Assembly (NCBI GenBank): GCA_022835595.1
Contig: BQUP01000004.1
Location: forward strand, 682,001 to 746,000
Length of the DNA stretch: 64,000 nucleotides
Reading direction: 5' to 3'
Source of the DNA: Cystobasidium ongulense
Lineage: Eukaryota; Basidiomycota; Cystobasidiomycetes; Cystobasidiales; Cystobasidiaceae
The position numbers were made by a program, and so were the translations under genes. The notes under the pieces are model-generated. The model had not been told where the DNA came from. It ran no database searches and saw only the letters and a list, made by a program, of their open reading frames with translations. This document shows, piece after piece, positions 26,683 through 38,985 of this stretch; position 1 is the stretch's first letter, and every line of letters begins with the position of its first letter.

Positions 26683-28054
26683 ATGCTATCTGCCCACCAA
26701 AACCAGCCATACGAGTCAAGAGGCGAAATCCTTATCAAGGAAGAACCCCTAGACCACTTTGATATTCAAGCGAGATCTATAACATATTGGCCAAAGCCGA
26801 GCATGTCAGCAGTACAACCTCCTGTCGAGCTTCGCGCTCGTGATCTAGACTCTTCTGAGGTCCAGTCACATCCCTACTTTCCGCCGCCGGCAGATCCCAC
26901 TGCTTATATGCACGAAGATCACGCAGACGTGAAAGTTGCTATAGAGAGGGATCCAAGTGGGCGTCCAAAGAGGAAAAGGATCGCGCCTGAGCAGCTTGAC
27001 GCCCTACTTGGGCTCTTTCAACAAACGGATACGCCCTCCTATGAGCAACGTGAGAGGGTTGCCGTGCAATTAGGCATGTCAAATCGCGAGGTGCAGGTGA
27101 ATATCTTCAGGCTCTCTTGCTCTATTCTGGATATGCTCAAACTAGCTTCCTATTGTTCTTTAGGTCTGGTTCCAGAACCGTCGCGCGAAGGAGCGCAACG
27201 TCAAACAGAAACAGCAACTCATGGAACACCGTGAACGCCTCGAGAGGGCAGAGTCAGCTTCGAACGCATCAGGGTCGACACCAATGCTTCAATTCGCTCC
27301 AGACCTACCCGCAGCTCACGCACTATCCTCGCCGGCCCAGTCAATGAGCAATCGCATGCCCCAAGCCTTCAATCCAGCCAGGCGTAGGTCCTTAAGCACG
27401 AGTGCACTTGACTTTCCACCTTCTACTGCTTTCAACTCGCCCATGAGCACGTCTCCGCCATCGCATTCTGATGCGTACCACCCCTTGCCGTTTGGACCTA
27501 TGCGGCCTCGCTTCAACAGACACCACACCAATCATACTCAGTATGCTTTCGGCAGGCCATCCAGTGCGCGCTCAGAAATGCCGTTGTCGAGGTCACCGCC
27601 TAGTCGATTGAGACACTTGACGTATACGGGCACCGCACCAACTAGCACCGAAGAGCTTGGTGATCATCAGCGGGAACTCATGCTACCGTTGCCCCAACCA
27701 CGTTATCGCTTCGAGCATAGTTCGACCTCTTCCTTCAACATGAGCAGGCCATCATCTTCATCTAGCGAGACAATTGCAGACCGTCGGGAAAATAGGCTCC
27801 CGCCTATTCGTATGCTCCTTGATATTGCGGATGGTGCACTCGCAGATCTGTCCCCTTCGATATCGGGAATGCCGTCTTCGCAGTCCTGCTCCCTATACTC
27901 TCCCTTCTCAGATCTTCAGTTGAATACTCCCGGGTCACAGGATGGGCGACGAATCGATTATTTCTCGGCAAGACAGTCCCAATTAGAGGTTTCCAGAGGA
28001 GATGGCGAGCCTGTAACATCGTCTCAATATACCTTTGGCAGAAATTTTCAGTAG
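26683..28054 (+). CDS. Homeodomain transcription factor
   Basis: Nuclear DNA-binding protein. The homeodomain spans roughly residues 92-150: basic arm RPKRKRIAPEQLDAL, helix 1-2 region LFQQTDTPSYEQRERVA, turn LGMSNREVQ, and recognition helix VWFQNRRAKERN, completed only after removing the intron 27097-27163. It has the usual 60-residue spacing, not the three-residue TALE insertion, which argues against a mating-type HD1 protein. The rest is Ser/Pro-rich and disordered, likely a regulatory region. Exons 26683-27096 and 27164-28054 give 434 residues. The start at 26683 is the first ATG in the open frame; an upstream exon is possible. The arrangement resembles fungal Pho2/Yox1-like homeobox factors, but the target genes are unknown. 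Confidence 0.88.
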
Positions 28055-28305
28055 AGTGTCTTATATCCTCAAGCCGCAAGCATAGAGTCAGTAGTATGGG
28101 CCTTGTGTCGTATAAATGTACGAGTAATCAGTCTAACGGAATAAGCGTATGTAGCATATACGATACATGATGAATCTGTTTCAACGATCATTAGCTACGT
28201 TAGATACCCATTGAGAAAATCTAGGTACCAGTACTTACCTTTACTCTGGCTGTACAACAACAAGAAAATATGTTTATGGCATACCCGTATACTTGGCACT
28301 GGGTG

Positions 28306-29362
28306 CTATCCGGGAATGAGTTCTTCGCCAGTCAAGGGATCTTGAGGTCGGTCCTCAGGGGGTGTCTCTGCAATGCATCATCGTCAATGATGCTCTAAGG
28401 CCTACATAGCAGCGTGAAAAGTCGGGCTAACCTGATGTAGATTTCTCACTTTCATCGCCACATCCACAATCGTATAACCCTTCAAGCTGTATTGGATGAC
28501 CTTCAGCATATTATCTTTGTTTATTTATCTCTGCCATTTATTGTGGATTCTTACCTTTGTACAGTCGAATTCTTCTTTGCCCAATCTTTCATTGACCCGA
28601 TTGTGTATTGCGCAGAGCCACATGGAAGTTGTTTTCTGAGAAGACGTCTGCGTAGCAAATTTGTTTAGAAAGCTCGATGTTTCTATACTTTTGTGCCTCA
28701 CCTGTGGAGGGTACTCTTTCAGGAGCTTCTGAAAATGTTCAGCACATTCGCCGCAGGGGTAGAGCCTCGAAAAGAGGTAAATGTAGCTTCTGAATGCGCT
28801 CTTCTCGTCCGCAGTCTGTCGAAAGACGTGATTTAGCCCAGGTACGTTTGAATTGTATCGACAAGATTGCGTACAGGATGTTCTGGATACCTGAATAGGC
28901 GTGAATGAGGCGCTGTCAGACATAGGCCTTACATGAAGGAATCGCTCGAAACCACTCACCGCTGAGCCATGGTATGCAGGAGCTGATGAGGAGAAGGGTC
29001 AGACAGAGTGGTGACTTTGTTACATAGCCTGACAGCTCACCTTCCAGCTGGCACGACCAAGTTCAGCCCTACAAGACGTGTTCGATCATCGAGCAAAGGT
29101 CAGCATGAGCGCGACATAGGCTGACTGGCAGTGATTGGACTGCGCGTGCTCACTTTGCAGTAGCATTGGCGAGCTTGGGCATGATCACGCCGCCCGCAAT
29201 CTCGTCGCCGACTTCATAGAGCTGATCCACCGACACGGCAGTGTATGCATCGTTACGTGGAGGTTTTTCCGACGTGTAAGCGAGGTAGAGGAACGTTGGA
29301 ACGACGAGCAGAAGACTGCACAGTAGGAAAGGGACGAGGAAGCCCGCCCTAAGCCGCGACAT
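28306..29362 (-). CDS. ERV2: FAD-linked sulfhydryl oxidase, ER membrane type (Erv2-like)
   Basis: Makes disulfides in the secretory pathway, passing electrons from thiols through FAD to oxygen. The N terminus MSRLRAGFLVPFLLCSLLLV is a signal anchor or signal peptide, which points to ER-lumenal Erv2 and not mitochondrial Erv1. After several short exons come FRSYIYLFSRLYPCGECAEH with the redox CxxC, and CAIHNRVNERLG with the HN.VN flavin-binding motif. The C-terminal shuttle Cys pair is in LYDCGCGDE, close to the CGC arrangement of yeast Erv2. The stop is at 28306-28308, after LTGEELIPG. Introns near 28541, 28689 and 28860 are clear by phase; the junctions between 29150 and 28900 are approximate. 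Confidence 0.88.
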
Positions 29363-29535
29363 GCATACGAAGTTGTCTGAGTCGAGCAAAAGGCAACGCG
29401 CGGTTGAAAACCGAACAGCAGCAAAGGCACGTGAGCGTGAGTGGCGTTGCCCCCATCAAGCAGCAGAAAGTATGAATTATTGCAACACAGCACTGCTATA
29501 TACAGGAGTCGACCAATGAGCAAGATAGTCGTCCC

Positions 29536-30850
29536 TCAACGATCTATTGTGCTGGAAGACCACCAATCTGACTCGCGACCGATTGTCTGCGACAGGCTTA
29601 AAGACCCTTTGACGTTTCCAGCTTTGCCAGCTTTCGACCGTGGAGCGGGTTTACTGCCTCCGTTCACTGTATCAAGCTGAATCTCTCCTGCCTGTTTAAG
29701 CTTTTTCACCTTCTTGGTGCTTGCACCGCGAAGTTTCGCTTCCCACTCTTTTTGGACAGTTCGGTAGACTGCCATTGTCGCGCGCGCGTCCGTTACCTAG
29801 GGACAGGGAAGTGAATTTTAGCCAGTCGTCGCAGCCCAATAGTATGTCCATCTGCCAGACCCACCGAGGAATGCTCGCCTTCTTGGATATCGATGCCCAA
29901 TGCCTTCTTGACTAATGTTCGCAATGCAGGTCGCTTGCTTCCTGCTAGTTCGCGCAAAGGACCATACGTCGATGTATCTCGAATCTTGTCATGGGGGTGC
30001 TTGAGAAGAAGTACCTGTGAGGTAGTTCAGCTTCGCTACCGTGTAAGTCATTAACTGAGCTATCCTACTTTGAGATCGTTGTATACTGCGTGACCGACAA
30101 GAATGCGTTCCTTGATGATGTCGGCAACCTTCTGCTGCACCTCCTTGAAAGTCGGAGCTGTAATAAAACATTTCAGCAAAATTGTATTGACCAGATTCCT
30201 TTTCGATTCTTACCGTCCTTGACGTCTTGAGGCCTGACTCCTGAAACCCATGTTCGCCAATCTCCTATACGTTCACGCTGGGCTACAAAAGTATCCAGAA
30301 CAGTAACTCCGTATAAATTGACAATGGAGACACGGGCAAGCGAATGCTCGGCATGATTGCTTGCAGGATCGTAGACGCCAACGAATTCGCAGTCAAGGGA
30401 TACATAGAGGCCCGCTCTGTTCAAAACACAGGTCAGTAAATTGGCACTTGCTTGAGAGTATTGGGTTACCCACTCTGCTTTTCTGCCAATCAGTGTGTCA
30501 TCTCCGAGTATAGATTCGTCTTTTGCTTTGCCTTTTCCCTTCTTATCGGCAGGTCCTACTCCATTCATGACAGTGGCCACATCTAATTTCTCAACAGGCG
30601 AAGTCTCGCGTTTCCGTTTCTTGGTTTGATGCGATGACAGTTCTTGGGCTGCCACAGGAACAGGCATAGACTAGAAGGTAGCGTTAGCGTGTCCTGTTCC
30701 ACTTGTACAGATGCAGCTGGTCGATCACGCTTTCAGAATACGCACCTTTCGCAGAGCTTTCCAGTTCGAAGAGGCTTGAGGCGCAGCACTCGTACTTGCT
30801 TCTGGCTTGTGCCCATCTTTGACCGCTACGGACTTGACTGAGGCAACCAT
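29536..30850 (-). CDS. REX4: RNA exonuclease 4 (Rex4), DEDDh family
   Basis: 3'-5' exonuclease linked to processing of pre-rRNA in the nucleolus. Exon 1 starts [14 protein letters not shown] and contains SSNWKALRK, the Rex4-type N-terminal motif. A basic linker KKRKRE follows. The catalytic motifs are ordered as expected: VSLDCEFVG (Asp, Glu), [13 protein letters not shown] (Asp) and HSSVTDARA (His and Asp). The C terminus is basic and Ser-rich. There are six exons or so, with first donor near 30745 and stop at 29536. The gene is divergent from DPH5 with only 144 bases between the start codons, so the two share a promoter region. Confidence 0.92.
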
Positions 30851-30994
30851 TCTGACTGCTTGGGGTGCAAAGACAAGCTGCTCTGCTGTAACATACTCGA
30901 AGCGACCAACTCGACCTCGATCAACTTGAATATTTCCCCAGCTCGAGCATTGCAGAACATTCCCTGGCTCCGAACAACATCAGCAAGACCAAGA

Positions 30995-32098
30995 ATGCTC
31001 TACTGTATTGGTTTGGGCTTAGGCTCGCCCGAGGACATTACTCTGCGTGGTCTCAAGGCGATTCAAGGATGCACGCGTGTTTACTTGGAAGCATACACCA
31101 GTATACTGGTCGATGTCGGTTTCGAAGCTGAAAGCGAGACGAGCGGGCAACAGGGCCGTGGTATTGAACACCTTGTACGCACTAATCGTATATTGAGGAT
31201 TGATCACCTTGCTGAACGCTGCGTCGAACCGCTCACAGGAAAAGCTATATGGCAAGAAAGTTATCGTGGCCGACCGTGACATGGTCGAGACAGAAAGTGA
31301 TGCAATCCTTCACAATGCCGACAAGGAGGATGTTGCCTTCCTCGTTGTCGGAGATCCATTCGGGTGAGGAGAAATCCACCTGCTTGTTCGCGATGCTCTC
31401 AAGCTAATATACTGTTATAGCGCAACTACACATGCAGATCTCCTGCTCAGAGCTATAGACCTTAAGATTCCGTACACGGTCATTCACAATGCGAGCATCA
31501 TGAATGCTGCAGGCGCTTGCGGATTAGCGCTATACAACTTTGGGCAGACAATATCGATACCGTTCTTCACCGACTCCTGGAGACCTTCGTCGTGGCTGGC
31601 GCGGGTGGAGGAAAACAACGGCCTCGGACTGCACACGCTGGCTCTGTTAGACATCAAGGTGAAAGAACAGAGCGAAGAGAACCTTGCTAGGTGAGTCGCA
31701 TGCCATGTTGTACGCTATCTGTTTCTGATTCAGGAAGCTTCACAAATTGGCAATTTAATAGAGGCCGCAAGATCTTCGAACCTCCTAGATACATGTCTCC
31801 GACAGTAGCTATCGAACAGATACTTTCTCTTTTGCCTTCGGAAGAGGCACCTACACTATCCGCAAGCGATACGCTAGCCATCTCAATCTCGCGTGTGGGA
31901 TCACCAACCCAGAAGCTTATTGCAGGAACTCTGCAAGAGCTCTCCGAGCTGCCAGAAGAAGCTTTCGGAGGTCCACTGCATAGTCTAGTACTAGTATCCA
32001 AGCGTCTCCACCCAATGGAGCGTGACTTTGCTCTGCAATTCGCCGTGAATAAGGATACCTGGCTAGCTGGTTGCAAACGGTACGGTTGTGAAGCTTAG
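30995..32098 (+). CDS. DPH5: Diphthine methyl ester synthase (Dph5)
   Basis: S-adenosylmethionine-dependent methyltransferase that acts in diphthamide formation on elongation factor 2. Exons 30995-31174, 31239-31363, 31421-31690 and 31762-32098 give 303 residues, a normal length. The start [19 protein letters not shown] is the classic Dph5 N terminus. [25 protein letters not shown] and [16 protein letters not shown] cover the rest of the SAM-binding pocket, and [12 protein letters not shown] and [14 protein letters not shown] lie in the C-terminal lobe. The start at 30995 was chosen because the family begins exactly there. Confidence 0.96.
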
Positions 32099-32154
32099 AC
32101 AGCCGGTCCGAGCGGGCTTCTTGTTGTTGTAATATGATCCGATAACAGTCAAGA

Positions 32155-32584
32155 TTATTGCTGCTGCTTATTAGCTTTGCTGTCTAGATCCTTCATCTTG
32201 CGCTCCACAACAGTCCGCATGGGACAAGCTGTGCTTAACTGCTTGCCCCTCTCGCCTTTGCCGGCCCGAGCTTGTGCAGTCTCTTCTTCAACAGTCATGC
32301 CTTTAGGCAGAGGGTGTTGCTTGTACATTTCGCTGCAACTGACACGGACAGGTATCGAAAGGCGGCTTCAGTCAGAGCCTCTCGATCATGCCATCATGTC
32401 GAATAGCAATCTTACCATCTGTACAGCTTCTCCAGCACACCGTCGCACTTGCTTTGATCAAAGGAGTATCTCTGTAGGCATGTCTGAATTGCGCAGGCTT
32501 CTGCTTGGCAAGGTGGATTGTCGCTGAGCTGGTGCCGTGTTGAACGAGGACATCGTCAGCTTGTGCGGTGTGCCGGCGTACCAT
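32155..32584 (-). CDS. CMC4: Mitochondrial twin-Cys protein Cmc4
   Basis: Small CHCH protein of the mitochondrial intermembrane space, imported by Mia40 and tied to cytochrome oxidase biology in yeast. It is visible only after splicing. Exon 2 (32528-32416) reads PCQAEACAIQTCLQRY and SKCDGVLEKLYRC; exon 3 (32338-32155) continues CSEMYKQ and has a later Cys in LSTACPMR. The KC-x8-LYRCC block and PCQ-x3-C-x3-QTCL start match Cmc4. Exon 1 would be only the start codon (32584-32582), followed by a 53-nt intron; the three exons then total 99 residues. A longer 5' exon cannot be excluded, so the start is the least certain part. It is convergent with DPH5, 56 bases apart. Confidence 0.8.
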
Positions 32585-33389
32585 CACCCATAGGACTAAC
32601 AGGCATTACGAGCTCTTGAACAGTGAGGAACTCGTAAGGCTAGTCACGCAGTATGGATTTGCTGGAAGATCAAGCTTCGACCAGACCCAAGCTCCCTGTG
32701 CAGCGCAAGCTGATCGGCAACAGCAAGTCTGCAGCTTTCGCAATATACTCAGCATCAACCGTGGGCAAGCTCTATCGCTGCCAAGTGTGAGAGCAACATT
32801 ATGCTAGACGAATGGTCGTACACAGGCGAGTGCACAACCTGAAGGCACAGGTACCGGTGCCTGCTTGCAGACTCGTGAATGCTAGGCTCAACCGTAATCT
32901 GGAATCGAAAGTGAACGAAAGACGTCTTCATATTTCTCATAACAATGATTAGGCATTAAGCGCGCCAAGCCAAGAGAATGGCCTGCTTTTGGTGTGTGCA
33001 AAAGATTTACGAGTTACTCTTTTTTTGTTGCCTATCTCGCCAGCGAGACTACTGCGAGGTAACCGCGTGATCCTAAATTTAGCTCGCCTGGCGTGGCGTT
33101 GAATTTACCGCTTAAAATCGGCATCCATTTGTACGTCAGATTTCCAGGAGCCCCATACGGACAATATTCGCAGATGCATGCGGAGGTCTCTCTCATATCC
33201 CTCAACGCGGCTGCTGTTGAGTCGCCAACCGAAGACTCAGACTGCTCAGCTACACTGTCCTACGAGTACTGTCAAGCCCTGCGAGACCTATACCGTCACA
33301 CAAAACATCTGCGTGTCGAAGGACCATCCCATCTATTAGCTACCAAGCTTACCTATTGGACCTGGGCTTAACAGAATTTGGAGAACAAA
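32585..33389. other. Intergenic region between CMC4 and the MFS gene
   Basis: About 800 bases shared by two divergent promoters. A 92-codon open frame at 33093-33371 has no recognisable motif and lies where the MFS promoter should be. Nothing else is seen. Confidence 0.5.
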
Positions 33390-36214
33390 ATGCGGACGGC
33401 TACCAGCGCTTTTGCGGAGGAACATCCCTCAAATGAAAAGAAAGTCGATAGACGGAACTCGCCTAATGGCAGTGGTATCGAAGTAGCATCAACAGACCTA
33501 CAGGACCACAGAAAGCTCGAGAAAGCCATTCTATGGAAGCTTGACATCCGGTAAAGCAGTTCGCCGCCATTCGATCGCCTTTTTTACTAGGCGAATCGAA
33601 GGACTGTTGTTGCGGGCAAGAAGCTTACTGGTACTCACACAGAATTATACCCATATTGGCGCTTCTCTTCCTATTTTCTTTCCTTGATCGTACCAATATG
33701 TGCGTATTCGGTAGCTTCCCGCTTCGCTCGTCAAAATCATCTGACACCTTTTTAGAGGAAATGCTGCTACGCTGGGTTTACGAAGTGGGCTAGGCGTTAT
33801 CATACAAATTGGAAGATACTCTAATCATTTCCTGCATAGCCGATCTTGGTCTTAGCAATCACCAATATGGCATCGCTCTCACGGTGTACTATCTCTTTTA
33901 TATTCTTTCCGAGCTTCCATCAAATCTTGTCATGAAGAGGGTCAGTCCGAAGTGAGTTACCGAACGCAATCTCGACACGCTCGCATAGCTGATGTACCAT
34001 GTAATTAAGGATATGGCTTCCTGTATTGACGGGAGCTTGGGGTGTATGCTGCTTGTGTCTCGGCTTTGTCCGATCTTACGCTACTTTGACGGTAGTCAGA
34101 TGCGTAGGTCACGGGTATATATCATTAACACAGTAACGATACTGACTAATGCTTTGACATAGCTCCTTGGTATCACGGAAGGTGGTCTACTTCCTGGTAT
34201 TGTGCTTTATTTATCGATGATATACACCAGGCGAGAGTAAGTCCGACATTTTTGTATACAGTGAGGCTTTCTGCTAATGCCAAGGGCTCATAGGATGGGC
34301 TTCCGTATGGGACTCATTTACGGCAGTGCCTGTAGGTCTCAAAGTTCTTGACTGAGCTCAATTACAAACACGTCTAACTCCTTGCAAAACAGCTCTCAGT
34401 GGAGCGTTCGGAGGTGCGCCAAATCTTGTTCAATCCTGCTTGACAGAAGGAAAATTGTAGACTGAAGCATTCCCATTATCCAGGTTTGCTAGCCTACGGT
34501 ATTTGTTATGGTTCTTGAATAATCAGCATACCTCAGCTGATGAATCTCCCTCCCATCAACCAGGATTCAACGCGATTGGCCCTAGAAGTTCGGTCGTTGA
34601 TGCAGGATGGCGGTAAGTAAATGCGCCCCGTCTGGCATATTCTGTTCTAACGCTTTCCTCTTCTCGCAGTTGGATCTTCATTTTTGAAGGCCTCTTGACG
34701 GTCCTGGTGGCTGTCATCTGCTACTTCTTCCTACCGAACTCAGTAGAGACAGCGCCTTTCCTGACCTCAGCGGAGCAAGCATATGCTGTTCAACGACTTC
34801 GAAACGACAGACCGACGGAAAAAGCTGCTGGTGCCGATGGGGGTCATGAAGAATCTACTTCACCCGGACGAACCGAAAGTTTCCACTGGTCAGAAGTCAA
34901 ACGCGGAGTCTTCTCTGTCCAGACATGGCTCTCTGCTTCAGGTTACTTCTCCCTCCTTTGCGGCTTGTATTCCTTTGGTCTCTTCGTCCCTAGTATCGTG
35001 ACAGGCCTAGGATACAGCAGTACTCGAGCACAGTTATTTTCAGTACCACGTGAGTAGCCTCTGACTAGCGACAATCCTTCTCGCTGCTGATGTTGGTTAC
35101 TCTTCAGCATATGCGGTCGCTTGTGTGGTCACCATCATTGTTGCATACATCTCCGACAGACTATGGCTGCGAGGCCCTATCATCCTTGTCATGCTGCCGA
35201 TTGCTATAGCGGGCTATGCGATGGTAAGTCGTTCACAACGAGGATCAAATGACAGCGTTCGACAAGCTCACGGAACGTATGTTACAGATCGCGACCGTCG
35301 AGACCAACTCAGCCCGTTATGGTGCTCTGTTCTTGATGGCTACCGGGATGTACTCATCTGTTCCAGCAATTCTGGTAAGCTCAATATAATTCGATCCAGT
35401 GTATGTTACAAATGTACTTATTTTCATTCGCGTGAAGGTTTGGCTCACGGGCAATAGCGCTGGACATTATAAGCGAGCGACAGGTTAGTACTCTCATTCA
35501 ATATGAGGATGATGACTGCAAGCTGGTACAGAGCATGAGACATCGCGAGTCCTCTGCTGCATATTTCACCGAACATCTGCAGAAATAGGCGACCTAGGCC
35601 CGTTCCTGCAGTTGTTAACAATGCCCAGCAACAGGAGGCTCTCTGTGTCTCGTGTTATGTACCTAAATGCAGACCACATGTCTAGGGTTCCGAAACACTA
35701 CACGTGGTATCAGGCTGATCTTCTGCCTTACTATAGTTTCGGCTCTTCAACTCGCCATTGCAAATTGTGGAGGTTTCGTAGCAGCCTGGATCTATCGTAA
35801 GAATGCTCCATACACTTCTTTACAGGGTTTTACAGTGTATATTGATTTCGGTCGTGCATATCACAGCGACAACGGAACGCCCTTCATATCGAAAATCACA
35901 CCTTATCATTTTGGGCCTTTTATGCTATGCTTGGGTTGCGTAAGTCGAGTGAACAGATAGCGCTAACACATCATGTAGCAAAGGTTTCGTTTTCTAATCT
36001 AGTTTGCTGTTTAATCTCTTTCATAGATTTGCTCTCAATCTTGTCTTTGTGCGTTGGGTAAATAAGCGAAAGCATCAAGGTGCATACGATAAGGTAAGCA
36101 GAGGTTTCAAATATCGTTAATAGTATTCGACCCAAAGCTGAAGAATAGTATTATGAATTACAGCATGCTGGCTCTGGGGATGATAGAGATCCCAAGTTCA
36201 AACTTACTATGTGA
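33390..36214 (+). CDS. MFS transporter, Dal5/anion:cation symporter-like
   Basis: Plasma-membrane major-facilitator carrier, probably for a small organic anion such as allantoate, a vitamin or a dicarboxylate. The first exon ends AILWKLDIR, the usual run-in to helix 1. Helix 1 reads ILALLFLFSFLDRTNI and is spliced to GNAATLGL; the DRTNIGNA motif is characteristic of this family. Next come LTVYYLFYILSELPSNLVMKR and GLLPGIVLYLSMIYTRREMG. The centre carries an acidic loop, then VTGLGYSSTRAQLFSVP and GHYKRATVSALQLAIANCGG. The C terminus is ALNLVFVRWVNKRKHQGAYDK and a short acidic tail before a stop at 36212-36214. At least twelve exons are needed. One intron (35484-35736) is 253 nt, unusually long for this window. 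Confidence 0.85.
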
Positions 36215-36441
36215 AAGACTAGGTAATCCTTCGTGTATTTGGTTACTGCGTATAATCGAAAGGCAACTTGCGTAATGCCAAATATTGAACTACAAAACTA
36301 CTGAACGACACTTTTGCAAACTGATATGCATGCTAGTGGCCTCGAGGACAGGAACGACCTGAAAACGGGTGTGAAAAGGAGTGGTGGTTTGACATGATCA
36401 CAGTCATGCTAATGAAGAAGGTCTTGATTCGGTGCGCCTGG

Positions 36442-38084
36442 TTAAACGCTTGGCAGATCAGGCGAAGGGAGCATCTGAAGTAAACCCTGTTCCTGTTCTT
36501 CCCATTTATAATGACTTTGTTCAGCAAGTAATCTATCGAAAATTTCACCATCCAAAGGTTTTTCGACACCACATAACCAGAATCCCCATTCTTCAATTGG
36601 TCTTAGGTTGAGTAGGATAGGATTGATTTTGAGTGCTAGAATAGTAACAAAGAATCCACCGACTGCATCTAGGAAATAATGGTTTGCTGTTGCCATGATG
36701 ACTAGTAGGATCAAGATGGGATAGCACGGAGCGATGAACCTGATGGCTTTGTTGGGTGAATAGAGGTGGAGTGCGATGCCTCTGCAGAATGATGTGCACA
36801 AGTCAGCTAGATGCTTCACGCCTGATACTAGCTTAAGCATATCATGTTTACATTACCCAACTATACCCAAAGTGAAGGGAAGGAAAAGCAGCGAGCTGAT
36901 TTTGGAATTTGTTTGTGGCTGATGCATCATAGGAGCATTACATCAGCTTTCTATATGCGAGAAGCAAAAAACAGATTTTCGACAACTCACTCCAAATAGA
37001 AGCCGCTTTTCCAGTATGTAGGGTATCGATAAAACCATATTCTTCAAAAGGTAATAATCTCGGAGGCATACAAGGCCATAGAGTGAAGATGATAAAGGCG
37101 ATGCAATTGCATAATACGAGAGTTCTTCTGACTTTTTGGAAAATAGGTGTTGGAAAGGCATAATATGAGTATGCGAAGAAGGATATTGTGGCTGGAATAT
37201 GAACCATGGCGTAGGTCTGCATTCAAAGGTAAGTGAACAAGGTAAGCGAGACAAGGTATCAGCAATTATTTGTTGGGTATTGCCAACTACGATAAGAAGA
37301 ATGGAGGGGTGGACAGAGACAGAGACGCACCTTGTTGAAGAACCAAAGTAGGTTCGGACGAGCCAGCACAAACGCTTGTAAAGGAACTTCCATGTCCAGC
37401 CAAAACAATTTTTCAATAGCGACTATTGATTCACCATGACTTTTAGAAATCTCCCATGTTCCTTTACCCATTGTCAGTGCTTGAGTTGCTCTTGCGATTT
37501 GATATACCCAGTAGGTCAAAAGCCAGTACCATACTTCCATCAAGAACGGGAATCTGCAAGTAGTGTCACATGATTAGCTTACATGTTCATCTCGGTGCGT
37601 CTCATGAGCGCGGGTGTAAGACAGAAGCCCCCCACCTGGCTAAGAAGCGGGAGACCAAGCGTCCTTCGTAAAGAGCGGTGTTTGGTATAGCCATGGGCCA
37701 TTTGAAGAAGGAGAGCCTGTCAGGACGAGCAGGTACAGCAGCTCTCTGTACAGCTTTGAGCTGGGATGATTTTCTCCTGTTGATGATGCATCCTAGAGTG
37801 AGCAGGCCGGCTACCTGTTGTCTCGACGATCGTTTGCAAGCGACAAGGTATCCCGATGAACACGATGAACGGAGGTAAAGACGTGAGCATATATTGAAGT
37901 GGATAGCGTGGGGTGCGTAGAATAGACAGGCGACCTACCACTGTAAGAGTGTACGAACAAGAGCATTAGTCAGAACAGCTGATCTTGTCTGGCGCCACCC
38001 GAGCAGGGCAGTATATAGCAAGATCCACTCACAAGCTGGCTCTGCGATGTAGGAAATAGCAGGTATCTCGTCTGCTTTCGACAT
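36442..38084 (-). CDS. PAP2-superfamily membrane enzyme (Aur1 / inositol-phosphotransferase-like)
   Basis: Multi-pass membrane protein of the PAP2_3 group, which includes sphingolipid inositol-phosphotransferases and lipid phosphatases. It starts MSKADEIPAISY, and later blocks read KWPMAIPNTALYEGR, SIVAIEKLFWLDMEVPLQ, IPATISFFAYSYYAFP and LWPCMPPRLLP. The catalytic motifs are the spliced LAAFPSLHFGYS and TANHYFLDAVGG, which carry the His and Asp expected for the phosphotransfer site. About seven exons; the join between the second and third exons near 37870 was picked by phase. It is not identical to Aur1 in its PSLH context, so the substrate is open. Confidence 0.8.
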
Positions 38085-38417
38085 TGCTGTGGTGGATGAG
38101 AACAGCGGAGAGATGGAGCCTGGCGGTATAACAGGTCGTCGTCAATGTGTCAGACAAAACCGACGTCTATTGTTTGTGCGCAATCGTCGCCCTGAACCAC
38201 CTCACGCGCGCCGGTCGCGGCGGAAATAAGTGATGGACGGGCGAGGTGAGTGGAAGACGAGACCAAGGAAATGAATTGGAAATGGTACAGAGCGTTGGAT
38301 TGTTATTGCTGGGGAGTATACCATATGAGTAATTTTTCTGCTGCCAATGGGTTGGAAGATCCACTTTGACTAAGTGCCTCTGACTAGGACCCAAGCATGG
38401 AGCGAGAGGAGGAGAAT

Positions 38418-38985
38418 GGCGTCGCTGCATTGCTCATACCGATCCGTCCATGGTCAGCAATGCTGCGTAACATATGCTCGTCGGATGGTGTTCGTTTCCC
38501 ACCACGCTCTTGCAGCTCGCCAGAGTGGCCAGCAGCCAAAGGAAAGAAAGCTTCACGAGTTGCCTCGGCCATGTCGGACACAACAGCCAGTGTTATGTCA
38601 AGCGTGCTCCACTCTGTCATCCTTCCAACTCGTTGCCCTTGTTGCAGTCCGTCGACTCCATTCAACACCATCATCACACTCTCTCTCTTCGCTCGCGTGC
38701 AGCTGCTCTTCTCGCCGTGCATGCAGCCAGGTGAGAAGCGTGTGCGCTCGTTCACTGCAGGGAGCAGCAGCGGCTCTCCCTTACTGACAGCTAGGAATCG
38801 TATCGTCGCAAAGCCAAGAAGCATCCTGCACTGCACTTGTCCTCGTCAACCTCGCTGTCTCCAAGACCACGTTCGTCCGGCCCGACTCTGCCAGCAGCGG
38901 ACGGCGAAGACTGGAAGCGCTTGAAGAGACCAGCTATCGAGCATTACAGCAGTCAAGCAGAGAACAGGACATCGCATCCTCGTAG
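38418..38985 (+). CDS. Possible small gene, unassigned
   Basis: Weakly supported. After a candidate intron at about 38731-38790, one frame runs LVLVNLAVSKTTFVRP, then a charged end (RRRLEALEETSYRALQQ) to a stop at 38983-38985. The composition of this last part is protein-like, unlike neighbouring frames. The upstream part, from an ATG near 38418, is Ser/His-rich and unconvincing, and a 150-codon frame exists on the other strand. It could be a short membrane protein or just a promoter region. No family is recognised. Confidence 0.25.

Noticed and set aside
33093-33371. 92-codon frame as a separate small gene
   Set aside because: No motif, no exon support, and it lies in the promoter of the MFS gene.
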